From the NCBI RefSeq assembly GCF_001956045.1, contig NZ_MRTH01000006.1, positions 62,001-126,000 of the forward strand: a stretch of DNA of 64,000 nt, written 5' to 3'. The stretch's first letter is position 1. Every line of letters starts with the position of its first letter. Source of the DNA: Paenibacillus sp. FSL H7-0331. GTDB lineage: Bacteria; Bacillota; Bacilli; Paenibacillales; NBRC-103111. Below are positions 1 through 8,126 of the stretch, one piece after another. A program made the translations under genes and the position numbers. The notes below the pieces were generated by a model. It was not told the origin of the DNA and did no database searches. It saw only the letters and a list, made by a program, of their open reading frames with translations.

Positions 1-372
1 GATGAAAAAGGTTATGCTCGCGTATCTGATATTGCTGAGGGATTAGAGGTACATCCTTCGTCCGTCACCAAGATGATACAAAAGTTGGATAAAGACAATT
101 ATTTGGTATATGAGAAATACCGTGGACTGATTTTGACACCCAAAGGGCATAAAATGGGTAAACGATTAGTTGCCCGACATGATCTATTGGAGCAATTCTT
201 AACGCTAATTGGCGTATCCGAGGATACGATCTATAAAGATGTTGAAGGTATTGAGCATCATCTTAGCTGGGATTCGATTACCTGCATTGAAACTTTAATC
301 GAGTATTTTAATCGCGACCCCAAACGCGGCGAAGACTTGATGAAGCTTAAGAAAGAAATGGACGAGACCTGA
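1..372 (+). CDS. mntR: Manganese-dependent transcriptional regulator MntR (5' end missing)
   Basis: Partial DtxR-family repressor; frame 1 is open from base 1 and stops at 372, so about 20 N-terminal residues lie outside the window. MntR senses Mn(II) and represses Mn uptake genes. The visible winged-helix part ([21 protein letters not shown]) and dimer/metal part match B. subtilis MntR closely. The known Mn ligands are recognisable: the His of ARHDLLEQF, and Glu, Glu and His in DVEGIEHH. Being first in the mntR-yqhO-yqhP-yqhQ-yqhR order supports the call. What follows the stop is a palindromic element rather than the next gene. Confidence 0.95.
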   Translation, partial: DEKGYARVSDIAEGLEVHPSSVTKMIQKLDKDNYLVYEKYRGLILTPKGHKMGKRLVARHDLLEQFLTLIGVSEDTIYKDVEGIEHHLSWDSITCIETLIEYFNRDPKRGEDLMKLKKEMDET

Positions 373-379
373 GGAGAAA

Positions 380-547
380 AAGTGCAGTGAGTATGCTCCG
401 CTGTGCGACCGAAGTATTCTTACGATCGCTGTTGTTCATGGAATTCTTGATTGTATCCAACATTTATAGGTAGAATTCCATGAACAAAGGCGAGCGCTCC
501 GCTTCTACAGAACACCACGGTCACTCCGCTTCTTACTCACTGAACTT
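380..547. repeat. 168-bp imperfect palindrome (MITE-like element)
   Basis: The outer arms AAGTGCAGTGAGTA (380-393) and TACTCACTGAACTT (534-547) are inverted repeats matching at 13 of 14 bases. The inner arms GTTCATGGAATTCT (434-447) and AGAATTCCATGAAC (472-485) are a perfect 14-bp inverted repeat around a 24-nt loop. The DNA between them is also partly complementary (for example GACCG and TCGC blocks), so the whole unit can fold as one long hairpin. It starts 7 nt after the mntR stop and encodes no convincing protein. It resembles a non-autonomous miniature element; no obvious target duplication was found. Confidence 0.6.
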
Positions 548-580
548 CTTCTTGGTAAAAAGAAGAAAGAAGAAACATGC

Positions 581-614
581 AAAAAAGCATCCGGAAATTT
601 CGGATGCTTTTTTT
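581..614 (+). terminator. Rho-independent terminator after mntR
   Basis: Stem GCATCCG (587-593) / CGGATGC (601-607), preceded by six A and followed by seven T. This is the first canonical terminator after mntR, so the mntR transcript would include the palindromic element. Confidence 0.85.
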
Positions 615-762
615 GCGTGCTTGCACAAGAATAGCGCAAGAAACCACATCACACCGCATATACTTACTTTTTATTACTAAGTTTGCTTTACCAAACGGGT
701 ACCAAAGAGTAAAAGGAGGGTGATACATAGCGGTTCTACCCAGCTAGAAATAGCAGCCACGC

Positions 763-956
763 GAATCCCGCAGGGACAGCAAAGGCTGCGCCCCGAGAAC
801 ACGAAAGCACGGTCCAGCCGGCACCCAGAAAAGCAGCAGTCAAGCGTGTCCCAGAGGGACGAAAGCGCCCCGAGAACACGAAAGCACGGTCCAGCCGGTA
901 CCAAGAAAAGCAGCAGTCAAGCGTGTCCCGCAGGGACGAAAGCGCCCCGAGAACAC
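763..956. repeat. 77-bp tandem repeat, about 2.5 copies, with GTCCC/GGGAC hairpins
   Basis: The block beginning GCGCCCCGAGAACAC recurs at 788, 865 and 942, an exact 77-bp period. Each unit ends in a short hairpin GTCCC-(GCA or AGA)-GGGAC; a partial unit precedes the first copy. Two more hairpins follow: AGGGC-ATA-GCCCT (988-1000) and CCCTCCC-TTA-GGGAGGG (1007-1023). Open frames exist through the repeat, but their products are arginine/serine-rich low-complexity strings unlike the neighbouring proteins. I read this as non-coding repeat DNA. A strong ribosome site (AAAGGAGGGTGATAC, about 711-725) lies just upstream with no usable start codon after it. Confidence 0.7.
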
Positions 957-1042
957 AACAGTACGCTTACGATCCAAGGGAGTCCAGAGGGCATAGCCCT
1001 TTGGGGCCCTCCCTTAGGGAGGGTTTGGGAGGGGGGAATCTC

Positions 1043-2026
1043 ATGAAAATCAATGCAGTATTTGAAGGTGGTGGAGTCAAGGGTATAGCATTGGCTGGCG
1101 CCGTTTCAGCAGCAGAAAGCAGGGGGATCGAGTTTCACCAGGTAGCGGGAACATCGTCAGGGGCTATTATAGCCGCTTTGGTGGCATCTGGTTACCAGGC
1201 TGAGGAAATGAAAGCCATTATTGAAGCGACCCCATTTAGAGCCTTCCTGCAGCGTTCCAAGCTGTTTGATGCGAAGGTAGTCGGGCCGGCTGTTCGTCTC
1301 TTGTTAAAAAAGGGGTTATATTCGGGAGAAGCTTTGGAAAATTGGATGCATAAGTTGTTATTGGCAAAAGGGATTCGCAATTTTGGTGATTTGAAAAAGA
1401 ACCAGCTAAGAATTATTGCATCAGATATTTCGCAGCGCAAGCTGCTGGTGCTCCCCGATGATATTGCACAATATGGGATTGATCCGCAGCATCTGGCCAT
1501 CTCCAAGGCTGTTAGAATGAGCACAAGTATTCCTTATTTTTTTGATCCTGTGATCATACGCAAAACGGCAGATAAACGATTGCCCAACGAGACTTTTGCT
1601 GAGCAATTTGTTTATGTTGTGGATGGGGGACTTTTAAGTAATTTTCCACTATGGATTTTCGATCATGATGATGTCCCTGCTCTTGATTCTATGATTCCGA
1701 CTGTGGGCTTCCAGCTTGTAGGTAGAGGCTCAAGTAAGCCTAATACGATCTATGGTCCTTTAACGATGTTCAAGGCACTTTTTTCAACGATGATGGATGC
1801 TCATGACGAGCGTTATATTGAAGAGGTCAATCGATTTCGGACGATTAAAATCCCGACGCTTGGGGTAAGTATTACACAATTTGATATTCCTCTGGAAACA
1901 AGCAGGCTATTATATGACTCTGGCAAGCAGGCAGGGGAACGATTTTTCGACAAATGGAGGCTGAACGATTATAAGCAAGACTATGTACAGCATGTACTTC
2001 GCAACAATAAAGCCATAATCATTTAA
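1043..2026 (+). CDS. yqhO: Patatin-like phospholipase family protein (YqhO-like)
   Basis: 327-residue patatin/RssA-type serine hydrolase with a Ser-Asp dyad. The oxyanion loop GGGVKG (residues 9-14), nucleophile elbow GTSSG (about 35-39) and the DGG motif with the catalytic Asp (VYVVDGG, about 195-200) are all visible. The ATG at 1043 is chosen because the GGGAGGGGGG site lies just upstream and the protein then begins directly with the patatin core; the frame extends further upstream only into repeat DNA. In B. subtilis yqhO also follows mntR. The substrate is unknown; lipid acyl hydrolysis is inferred from the family. Confidence 0.88.
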   Translation: MKINAVFEGGGVKGIALAGAVSAAESRGIEFHQVAGTSSGAIIAALVASGYQAEEMKAIIEATPFRAFLQRSKLFDAKVVGPAVRLLLKKGLYSGEALENWMHKLLLAKGIRNFGDLKKNQLRIIASDISQRKLLVLPDDIAQYGIDPQHLAISKAVRMSTSIPYFFDPVIIRKTADKRLPNETFAEQFVYVVDGGLLSNFPLWIFDHDDVPALDSMIPTVGFQLVGRGSSKPNTIYGPLTMFKALFSTMMDAHDERYIEEVNRFRTIKIPTLGVSITQFDIPLETSRLLYDSGKQAGERFFDKWRLNDYKQDYVQHVLRNNKAIII

Positions 2027-2090
2027 AGAACGGAGAAAGCTGCGTATAAGAAGGAGCGCAGGAAAACTGGGCATGATTAGATGGCAAAAT

Positions 2091-2117
2091 AAAAAACGGC
2101 GAGAAGCTCGCCGTTTA
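2091..2117. terminator. Bidirectional terminator between yqhO and yqhP
   Basis: Stem AAACGGCGAG / CTCGCCGTTT with a very short loop, flanked by A and T residues, between two convergent genes. It touches the yqhP stop codon. Confidence 0.75.
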
Positions 2118-2384
2118 ATGATATTTGGGAGGCTCATCCGAGCTTCCCTTATTTCCGTTGATGACACGAAATGTGGCATCCCGGGTACGTCTTTCTTTTC
2201 CTTTGCCAAAACGCGGTGAGGTCGTCTTACTTTTGCCCCATTTGTTGGGTGGGTACTTCAGTAACAGGAAAATGACGCCGAACACGACAATCGGGATGAT
2301 CAGCTGGGAAGCCATCGAGGCAACACCTATCAAAGCTAATCCCAGAATAATGTAAGTTGCGACAGAATAACGGCCAGATTTCAT
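2115..2384 (-). CDS. yqhP: Small membrane protein, YqhP-like
   Basis: 89 residues. The N-terminal 42 residues form two adjacent hydrophobic stretches (about 9-25 and 28-42), followed by a basic, polar, Ser/Lys/Arg-rich cytoplasmic-type tail. It lies immediately after yqhQ on the same strand with a strong AAGGAGG site, as yqhP does in B. subtilis; the name rests mainly on this synteny. No catalytic motif is seen and the function is unknown. Confidence 0.7.
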   Translation of the reverse strand: MKSGRYSVATYIILGLALIGVASMASQLIIPIVVFGVIFLLLKYPPNKWGKSKTTSPRFGKGKERRTRDATFRVINGNKGSSDEPPKYH

Positions 2385-2401
2385 TACGTTTCCTCCTTAA
2401 G

Positions 2402-2418
2402 AGTTTTCGTAGAAAACT
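2402..2418 (-). other. Intercistronic hairpin just before the yqhP ribosome site
   Basis: On the minus strand AGTTTTC-TAC-GAAAACT forms a perfect 7-bp stem directly after the yqhQ stop and 5 nt before AAGGAGG of yqhP. The same architecture occurs twice before pepQ. Confidence 0.55.
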
Positions 2419-2421
2419 TAG

Positions 2422-3384
2422 TTACTTTACAATTAGAGCTTGAGCTTCCTTATCGATTTCTCTCATCCGGTTAAAGGATGCAATGGACACTTCCACTTGC
2501 GAATTATCAGGCTGCTTGGTTGTGAGCATTTGCAGCCACAATCCTGGATAACCCAGATAACGCAGGACAGGCACTTCGCGCAAGCTGTTAGTGAATCGAA
2601 GTACCTCGTAAGAAACGCCAATGACTACAGGAAGTAGCACAATCCGCTGCACGATACGCTCAACAAACGAATCGTAAGTGAAAAATGAATAAATGATGAC
2701 ACCTACGAGCACAGTGAACACGATAAAGCTGCTTCCGCAGCGATAATGCAGCGTACTGAACTTTTGAACATTGGCGACGGTTAGATCCATACCAGCTTCA
2801 TAAGCACTGATTACTTTATGCTCGGCCCCATGGTATTGAAACAGACGCTTGATCATCGGTGTTAAGGAAATAAAGTAAATGTAGGCTACCAGTAAAATGA
2901 TTTTGATCAGGCCTTCAATTAAATTATGTCCAATCTGGTTGTGAAATACGTTAGCAAACAGCAGCTGCTCAATAATAGGAGGAACGAGTGTGAAGACGAA
3001 CTTACCAAATACAAAGGACAGCACGCCGACCACGGCAACACCGAGAATCATGGACACCCGTCCAGCCATGGATTCCTTCTGTTCTTTCTTCACTTCTTGA
3101 GGGTCCTGTTCACCTTCGGCAAATGATTCCGCTGAAAAGTTCAAATGCTGCGCACCTTTGGCACTTGCTTCTACAATACCTACAATACCACGGATAAAAG
3201 GGATCTTTTTTAAGGCTTGAACCCAACCTATCTCTTTCTTGGGAACTTCTAAATATTGAATGGAATTATCTTTTCGGCGTACCGCCGTAACGTGTACAGT
3301 TCGACCTGCAAACATAACTCCTTCGATTACGGCCTGACCTCCGTAAATTCCACTTGGTTGCTCTTTTTGCGACACGTTCTGCAC
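2422..3384 (-). CDS. yqhQ: DUF1385 family membrane protein YqhQ
   Basis: 320 residues, matching the DUF1385 family. The N-terminus carries the conserved GGQAVIEGVMFAGR segment (residues 16-29). The middle has several transmembrane segments (about 107-127, 158-178, 218-237 and 246-262) and the conserved FQYHGAEHKVISAYE motif (about 183-197) with its His and Glu residues. The family is widespread in Bacillota and suspected to be metal-dependent, but its activity is not established. It is divergent from yqhR and co-transcribed with yqhP. Confidence 0.88.
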   Translation of the reverse strand: MQNVSQKEQPSGIYGGQAVIEGVMFAGRTVHVTAVRRKDNSIQYLEVPKKEIGWVQALKKIPFIRGIVGIVEASAKGAQHLNFSAESFAEGEQDPQEVKKEQKESMAGRVSMILGVAVVGVLSFVFGKFVFTLVPPIIEQLLFANVFHNQIGHNLIEGLIKIILLVAYIYFISLTPMIKRLFQYHGAEHKVISAYEAGMDLTVANVQKFSTLHYRCGSSFIVFTVLVGVIIYSFFTYDSFVERIVQRIVLLPVVIGVSYEVLRFTNSLREVPVLRYLGYPGLWLQMLTTKQPDNSQVEVSIASFNRMREIDKEAQALIVK

Positions 3385-3536
3385 CTTCTTTTGTAAATGA
3401 TGAGTGAGGTTTCTTCATTATTGTATCGGATTCAAAGAGAGAAAGCTACTATCGTTTAGTTAACAGAAAAATGCGTATACTAACTTTACCAGCCCGAATG
3501 GATAGTCTAACCTTTGCACGAAAATGGAGGATCACG

Positions 3537-4046
3537 ATGGAGAAAGAACAAGCAGCCGCTCGTAGTTCTAATAAATGGTTTTTTTCATTGTATATCGGCT
3601 TTTATGCTGGATTGATTTGGGGGGCAGTCAAGATGGTGGAAAGCCTGTTTCACTTCAGTAACCTGGCTCCGGGATTTATGGTTGAACCGTTTTTTAAAAG
3701 CAGCTTTCTGGTGACGTGGCAAGGTTACTTGCTCGGTTGGTGCGTATTTATCGTGTTTTCTATTGCAGCTTCGCTGTTGTACGCATTGATTTTGGTTAAA
3801 TCGGCTGGACCTTGGGCAGGACTTGGCTACGGTGCGATATGGTGGGGCTTGATTTTTTTATTGATCGGTCCCATTACAGGAATGATGAATTGGATTGCTT
3901 ATCTTGATTTAAAAACGATACTGACCGAGTTGTGTTTATTCATACTTTGGGGCCTGTTTATCGGCTACAGTATTGCCTTTGAGTTTAACGATGAACGCGA
4001 ACGTGAGCCAATCAAAAATGGAGGGTCCAACCCACAGCCGGAATGA
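3537..4046 (+). CDS. yqhR: YqhR-like integral membrane protein
   Basis: 169 residues with four predicted transmembrane segments and a charged C-terminus. The ATG at 3537 is preferred to an earlier in-frame ATG at 3471 because TGGAGGA (3526-3532) sits at good spacing and the earlier extension is not hydrophobic. Its position between yqhQ and aroQ matches B. subtilis yqhR. Function unknown. Confidence 0.8.
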   Translation: MEKEQAAARSSNKWFFSLYIGFYAGLIWGAVKMVESLFHFSNLAPGFMVEPFFKSSFLVTWQGYLLGWCVFIVFSIAASLLYALILVKSAGPWAGLGYGAIWWGLIFLLIGPITGMMNWIAYLDLKTILTELCLFILWGLFIGYSIAFEFNDEREREPIKNGGSNPQPE

Positions 4047-4163
4047 GCTTATCTCTGCAAACATGAGCTTATCGAAAAAACAGTTCTCAAATCGAAGAAA
4101 CTTATGGTAAAATAAGAGGTACGCGAATTTTAGTCAACTTTTGTTGGTTATGGAGGGTCTGCT

Positions 4164-4616
4164 TTGAAACAAATTTTGGTATTAAATGGCCCTAATTTGA
4201 ATATGCTGGGTGTTCGAGAGCCAGGCATATACGGTTCATTGTCACTGCAAGCCATAGAAGATAATCTTCGAAAGCTCGCTGTAGAGCTGGATGTGGAGCT
4301 GGAATGCTTTCAATCCAATCATGAAGGCGCGCTGATCGATAAAATTCATGAGGCTTTCGGTAAGCAGCAGGGTATCCTTATGAATCCCGGAGCATTTACC
4401 CATTATAGCTATGCCATTCGTGATGCGATAAGCGCAGTTCAGCTACCATTGATTGAAGTACATATTTCCAATATCCATAAAAGAGAGCCATTCCGCCATG
4501 TTTCGGTTATAGCTCCCGTTGCGCTTGGCCAAATTGCTGGCCTTGGAGCCGATGGCTATGAGCTGGGTCTGCGTGCTTTAGTCAAGCATCTGGATGAGGC
4601 AAATCTTACGAAGTAA
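4164..4616 (+). CDS. aroQ: Type II 3-dehydroquinate dehydratase
   Basis: 150 residues, the usual length of the dodecameric type II enzyme. It converts 3-dehydroquinate to 3-dehydroshikimate in the shikimate pathway. Signature [18 protein letters not shown] (residues 7-24) contains the catalytic Tyr23; NPGAFTHYS and [13 protein letters not shown] carry the active-site Asn and His residues. The start is TTG (4164), with GGAGGG six bases upstream. Equivalent to B. subtilis yqhS, in the conserved position before the M24 peptidase. Confidence 0.95.
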   Translation: MKQILVLNGPNLNMLGVREPGIYGSLSLQAIEDNLRKLAVELDVELECFQSNHEGALIDKIHEAFGKQQGILMNPGAFTHYSYAIRDAISAVQLPLIEVHISNIHKREPFRHVSVIAPVALGQIAGLGADGYELGLRALVKHLDEANLTK

Positions 4617-4673
4617 GTTTTCCTACGGAAAAACTCAGGTGATGCTTACGAAGAAGACTTTCTTACAGAAAGT
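4616..4673 (+). other. Two tandem hairpins upstream of the pepQ ribosome site
   Basis: Hairpin A: AGTTTTCC-TAC-GGAAAAACT (4616-4635). Hairpin B: GACTTTC-TTACA-GAAAGTC (4656-4673), followed by CTTAGGAGG. They sit between the aroQ stop and pepQ and lack U-tracts, so they are unlikely to be terminators. The form matches the hairpin before yqhP. Confidence 0.5.
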
Positions 4674-4691
4674 CCTTAGGAGGGAAACCAC

Positions 4692-5762
4692 ATGCAAGGA
4701 CGTTTGGATAAATTGCGTTATGCGCTTCAGGAGCAAGGGCTTCAGGCAATTCTGATTACGAATGCTACTAATCGTCAATATATGACAGGGTTCACCGGCT
4801 CCTCAGGTTATGTGCTGATTTCGGAGTCGAAGGCGTATCTGCTTACGGATTTTCGTTACATGACACAAGCTCCTAAGCAGGCAATCGGTTATGAAGTGGT
4901 GGAGCATGCACCAAAGGCAATGGCTACCGTCAAGGATCTGCTGTTGAAGTTGGGTATTACGAAGGTAGGTTTTGAGCAGGATGATATGACCTATGGAACC
5001 TTCCTTAGTACATCTGATGCATTAAGCGGGATTCAGCTTCAGGCAACCAGTGGATTAGTAGAAAAGCTGCGGATGATTAAGGATGCGTCGGAGCTGGCTG
5101 TCATGCAGGAAGCTGCTGATTTGGCTGACCGTACTTTTGATCATATTTTATCGTTCATTCAGACTGGGACAAAAGAAATTGATATTGCACTCGAAATCGA
5201 AATATTCATGCGCAAAAATGGTGCAACGTCTACTTCATTCGAGACGATTGTGGCTTCAGGTGAGCGTTCAGCGCTGCCGCATGGCAAAGCAAGTGACCGA
5301 GTGATCCAAACGAACGAGTTCGTCAAGCTGGATTACGGCGCGTATTACAAAAGCTATTGCTCGGACATTACCCGTACAGTAGTAGTTGGCCAGCCTACAG
5401 ATAAGCACAAGGAAATTTACCATATCGTACTTGAGGCTCAGTTGGAAGCTCTGGATAAGATCAGACCGGGTATGACGGGTAAGGAAGCAGATGCGATTGC
5501 GAGAAATGTGATCAAACAGCATGGCTACGGGGATTATTTTGGACACGGAACAGGTCATGGATTAGGAATGGAAATTCATGAAGCGCCGCGTTTGTCGGTG
5601 CAGGGAGATACGGTTTTAACACCAGGTATGACTGTGACGGTCGAACCAGGCATTTATTTGCCAGGCTTTGGCGGGGTTCGCATCGAGGACGATATTGTCA
5701 TCACAGAGACCGGTATTCACATATTAACGCATTCAAGCAAAGACTTGATTGTGTTGGCTTGA
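4692..5762 (+). CDS. yqhT: M24 family Xaa-Pro aminopeptidase/dipeptidase (YqhT-like)
   Basis: 356 residues. The N-terminal creatinase-type domain (about 1-125) is followed by the pita-bread metallopeptidase fold. The dinuclear metal ligands are visible: Asp in LDYGAYYKSYCSD (two Asp), His in GHGTGHGLG, Glu in TVEPGIYLPG and Glu in GVRIEDD. The family removes N-terminal residues ahead of proline or cleaves Xaa-Pro dipeptides in the cytosol. It lies between aroQ and efp as in B. subtilis; AGGAGGG precedes the ATG. Confidence 0.92.
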   Translation: MQGRLDKLRYALQEQGLQAILITNATNRQYMTGFTGSSGYVLISESKAYLLTDFRYMTQAPKQAIGYEVVEHAPKAMATVKDLLLKLGITKVGFEQDDMTYGTFLSTSDALSGIQLQATSGLVEKLRMIKDASELAVMQEAADLADRTFDHILSFIQTGTKEIDIALEIEIFMRKNGATSTSFETIVASGERSALPHGKASDRVIQTNEFVKLDYGAYYKSYCSDITRTVVVGQPTDKHKEIYHIVLEAQLEALDKIRPGMTGKEADAIARNVIKQHGYGDYFGHGTGHGLGMEIHEAPRLSVQGDTVLTPGMTVTVEPGIYLPGFGGVRIEDDIVITETGIHILTHSSKDLIVLA

Positions 5763-5841
5763 GATTAAATCTTTGGCAGCTGCTTGGGTTAGCTGATTAG
5801 CACCAGGCTGGCTGCTCACATTTTTAGGGAGGTATTTTTCC

Positions 5842-6399
5842 GTGATTTCAGTAAACGATTTTAAGACAGGCCTTACCATTGAAGTGGAGCATGACCTATT
5901 TACCGTAATTGATTTTCAACACGTAAAACCGGGTAAGGGTGCAGCATTCGTACGCTCCAAGCTTAAAAACCTGCGTAATGGCAATACCGTTGAGCGTACT
6001 TTTCGTGCCGGTGAAAACGTAGGCCGTGCTCACATCGAGAACCGTGAGATGCAATATCTGTATGCCAGTGGTACCGAGTATACGTTCATGGATACCGAAA
6101 CTTACGACCAGTTCAGTCTGGATGCCAAGCAATTGGAATGGGAGCTTAAATTCCTTAAAGAAAACATGATGATTCATATCATGAGCTACCAAGGCGAAAT
6201 TCTCGGAATTAACCTGCCAAACAGCATTGAGCTTAAAGTTGTGGAAACAGAGCCAGGTATTAAAGGCAACACAGCTACTGGTGCAACCAAGAGTGCAACA
6301 CTGGAAACAGGTTTGACGGTTCAAGTGCCTATGTTCATTAACGAAGGCGATGTGCTGTTGATCGATTCCCGTGAAGGAAAATACATTTCCCGCGCTTAG
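5842..6399 (+). CDS. efp: Elongation factor P
   Basis: 185 residues, the normal length. EF-P binds between the ribosomal P and E sites and rescues stalling at polyproline. All three beta-barrel domains are present; Lys32 in HVKPGKGAA is the residue modified in other bacteria (5-aminopentanolylation in B. subtilis). The C-terminal signature around [15 protein letters not shown] is intact. The start is GTG at 5842 with AGGGAGG eight bases upstream. It ends the conserved mntR-efp block. Confidence 0.97.
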   Translation: MISVNDFKTGLTIEVEHDLFTVIDFQHVKPGKGAAFVRSKLKNLRNGNTVERTFRAGENVGRAHIENREMQYLYASGTEYTFMDTETYDQFSLDAKQLEWELKFLKENMMIHIMSYQGEILGINLPNSIELKVVETEPGIKGNTATGATKSATLETGLTVQVPMFINEGDVLLIDSREGKYISRA

Positions 6400-6420
6400 T
6401 CCATACCAGATTTAAAATCT

Positions 6421-6452
6421 AAATCCATGCCGAAACCGGTGTGGATTTTTTG
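6421..6452 (+). terminator. Terminator after efp
   Basis: Stem AAATCCA / TGGATTT with an inner CCG/CGG pairing, ending in TTTTTT, 21 nt after the efp stop. Confidence 0.75.
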
Positions 6453-6555
6453 CTATCCAATTTGCAGGCTGAGTTGTTCTTATTTGATTGTAGATTATGT
6501 TATTTTTTGGTTTAATTAGAAAGGGGGATCGAACCTCTGTATATACAAAGGACTG

Positions 6556-7494
6556 GTGAATCAGTTGATTAATCTAAAAGAATACAAGGATACGAAGGCA
6601 ATTATTGAGCTGCTCACCGAATGCATGTATCCTGATCAGGAACGAGTTCTGAGAGAATTTGAGGCCTATCAAAGTAATGAATTCAAAAGGCTGCTCGGTA
6701 TCATCGAAAATGATGAATTGGTGGGGCTTATCGGAGTTATTACTCAGGATGATGATCAAGTTGAATTAAAACACATAGCAGTCAAAAGCTCACATAGAAG
6801 ACAAGGCTTGGGCAAAAGTATGATTATGACATACATGGAAGAAAGCCTAGTAAGTACAGAGGATAAAACCACATTATACATAGTGAGGCATGGTCAAACG
6901 GAGTGGAATATTCAGCATAAAATACAAGGTCATCAGGATTCACCTTTGACAGAAAAAGGGATTCAACAGGCGCAGTGGCTGAGTGAAGCTTTGGGAGATG
7001 CGAAGATCGATATCATCTATTCCAGCTCAAGCCGTAGAGCGGTACGAACAGCTGAATTAATAAGACATACCCGAGATATCGAAATTAAGGAGAGCGATGC
7101 TTTCAAAGAAATGAATATGGGTGTCTGGGAGGGGAGAACACAGGAAGAGGTTCAGGATAGCGATCCGGAATCATGGGATTATTTTTGGAACGATCCAGAG
7201 AAATTTCAGATACAGGGCGGCGAAACCTTCAGTGCTGTATCCGAAAGGTCCGTGAATGAATTAAATCGGATTCTATATGAACATCGAGGCAAATCCATCC
7301 TTATTGTAACTCACAGTGTTGTTGTGAAATTATTAATGGCCTTGTTTGAAAATCGTTCGATGAACAACATTTGGAATCCTCCTTATATCCATCCAGCCTG
7401 CTTATGTAAGGTTGAGTTTTTAAAGGGTGTACCGGAAATCATTTTACACGCGGATATAGCCCATTATCAAGAAGAAGGTCTGGAACTGACTTGA
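6556..7494 (+). CDS. GNAT acetyltransferase domain fused to a histidine phosphatase
   Basis: 312 residues. Residues 1-95 are a GNAT-type domain with the acetyl-CoA loop RRQGLGKS (81-88), but it appears shortened, lacking clear C-terminal strands. From about residue 106 a complete phosphoglycerate-mutase-like histidine phosphatase follows: RHGQTEWN (111-118, phospho-acceptor His112), the SSSSRRAVRTAE arginine motif, an EMNMGVWEG segment and the second His in VTHSVVV. The start is GTG 6556 after AAAGGAC. There is no stop or frame change at the junction, so the fusion is real in this sequence. Substrates are unknown. Confidence 0.85.
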   Translation: MNQLINLKEYKDTKAIIELLTECMYPDQERVLREFEAYQSNEFKRLLGIIENDELVGLIGVITQDDDQVELKHIAVKSSHRRQGLGKSMIMTYMEESLVSTEDKTTLYIVRHGQTEWNIQHKIQGHQDSPLTEKGIQQAQWLSEALGDAKIDIIYSSSSRRAVRTAELIRHTRDIEIKESDAFKEMNMGVWEGRTQEEVQDSDPESWDYFWNDPEKFQIQGGETFSAVSERSVNELNRILYEHRGKSILIVTHSVVVKLLMALFENRSMNNIWNPPYIHPACLCKVEFLKGVPEIILHADIAHYQEEGLELT

Positions 7495-7519
7495 ATGAAC
7501 TGAAAGAGAGGTGTTTGCC

Positions 7520-8092
7520 ATGGGGAAAATAATATGTCTGGTCACTGAGGATTTTGCGGATTTTGAGATTACATTGGTATTTCATAAAATTAAGAACATA
7601 GGCCAAAGAGAGGTGATTTCAGCTGGTTACACCTATGAAGCTGTCATGAGTGAGTCCGGACTGTATTATAAGCCCAATTTGACAGTATTGGAAGCGTTGG
7701 AGCTTGAAGATATTGAAGGGCTTATTATCCCCGGAGGGCCGATTCGAAATCAACGACCAGAGCTTACTGACCTGATAGTTAAGCTGAATAGCGACAAGTT
7801 GCTGCTCGCAGCGATATGTAATGGTCCTCAATATCTGGGGAGAGCAGGAGTGCTGCACAGTCATGCATTCACCACCTCATGCTCGATAGAAGCGATCTAT
7901 AAGCTTGGTGCCGAGGACCCTTTCCCAAGAGTGAACTACAGGGATGAGAGGGTTGTGAGGGACGGAAATATCATTACGGCCAAAGGCCGCGCGTTTGTTG
8001 ATTTTTCATTTGAGGTATTCGATTATTTGAACATTTATGAAGATAGGTATGAAGAGCAAGAGCAGTTATTTAAAAACATAATGAACAAATAG
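7520..8092 (+). CDS. DJ-1/PfpI family protein
   Basis: 190 residues from the ATG at 7520, chosen over a GTG nine bases earlier because AGAGAGG lies at correct spacing. The DJ-1/PfpI fold is recognisable from VTEDFADFEI near the N-terminus, IIPGGP, and the nucleophile elbow AAICNGPQYLG with the reactive Cys. The usual His after that Cys is Asn here, which points to the DJ-1-like rather than protease-like subgroup. Members act as glyoxalases, chaperones or amidohydrolases; the role here is not assigned. Confidence 0.8.
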   Translation: MGKIICLVTEDFADFEITLVFHKIKNIGQREVISAGYTYEAVMSESGLYYKPNLTVLEALELEDIEGLIIPGGPIRNQRPELTDLIVKLNSDKLLLAAICNGPQYLGRAGVLHSHAFTTSCSIEAIYKLGAEDPFPRVNYRDERVVRDGNIITAKGRAFVDFSFEVFDYLNIYEDRYEEQEQLFKNIMNK

Positions 8093-8126
8093 ATCGATGA
8101 GATGGACGTAATAAAGAGGTGAAACG

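Noticed and set aside
480..680. 66-residue open frame starting in the palindromic element
   Set aside because: It runs through the element and into the terminator; composition is atypical and no ribosome site is present.
763..956. Possible CRISPR array
   Set aside because: The units are 77 bp, directly adjacent with no variable spacers, and no cas gene is nearby.
720..1046. Open frames through the 77-bp repeat, including an N-terminal extension of the patatin-like protein
   Set aside because: Products are low-complexity Arg/Ser/Gly strings created by the repeat; the GTG at 720 overlaps its ribosome site, and the ATG at 1043 fits the patatin family start.
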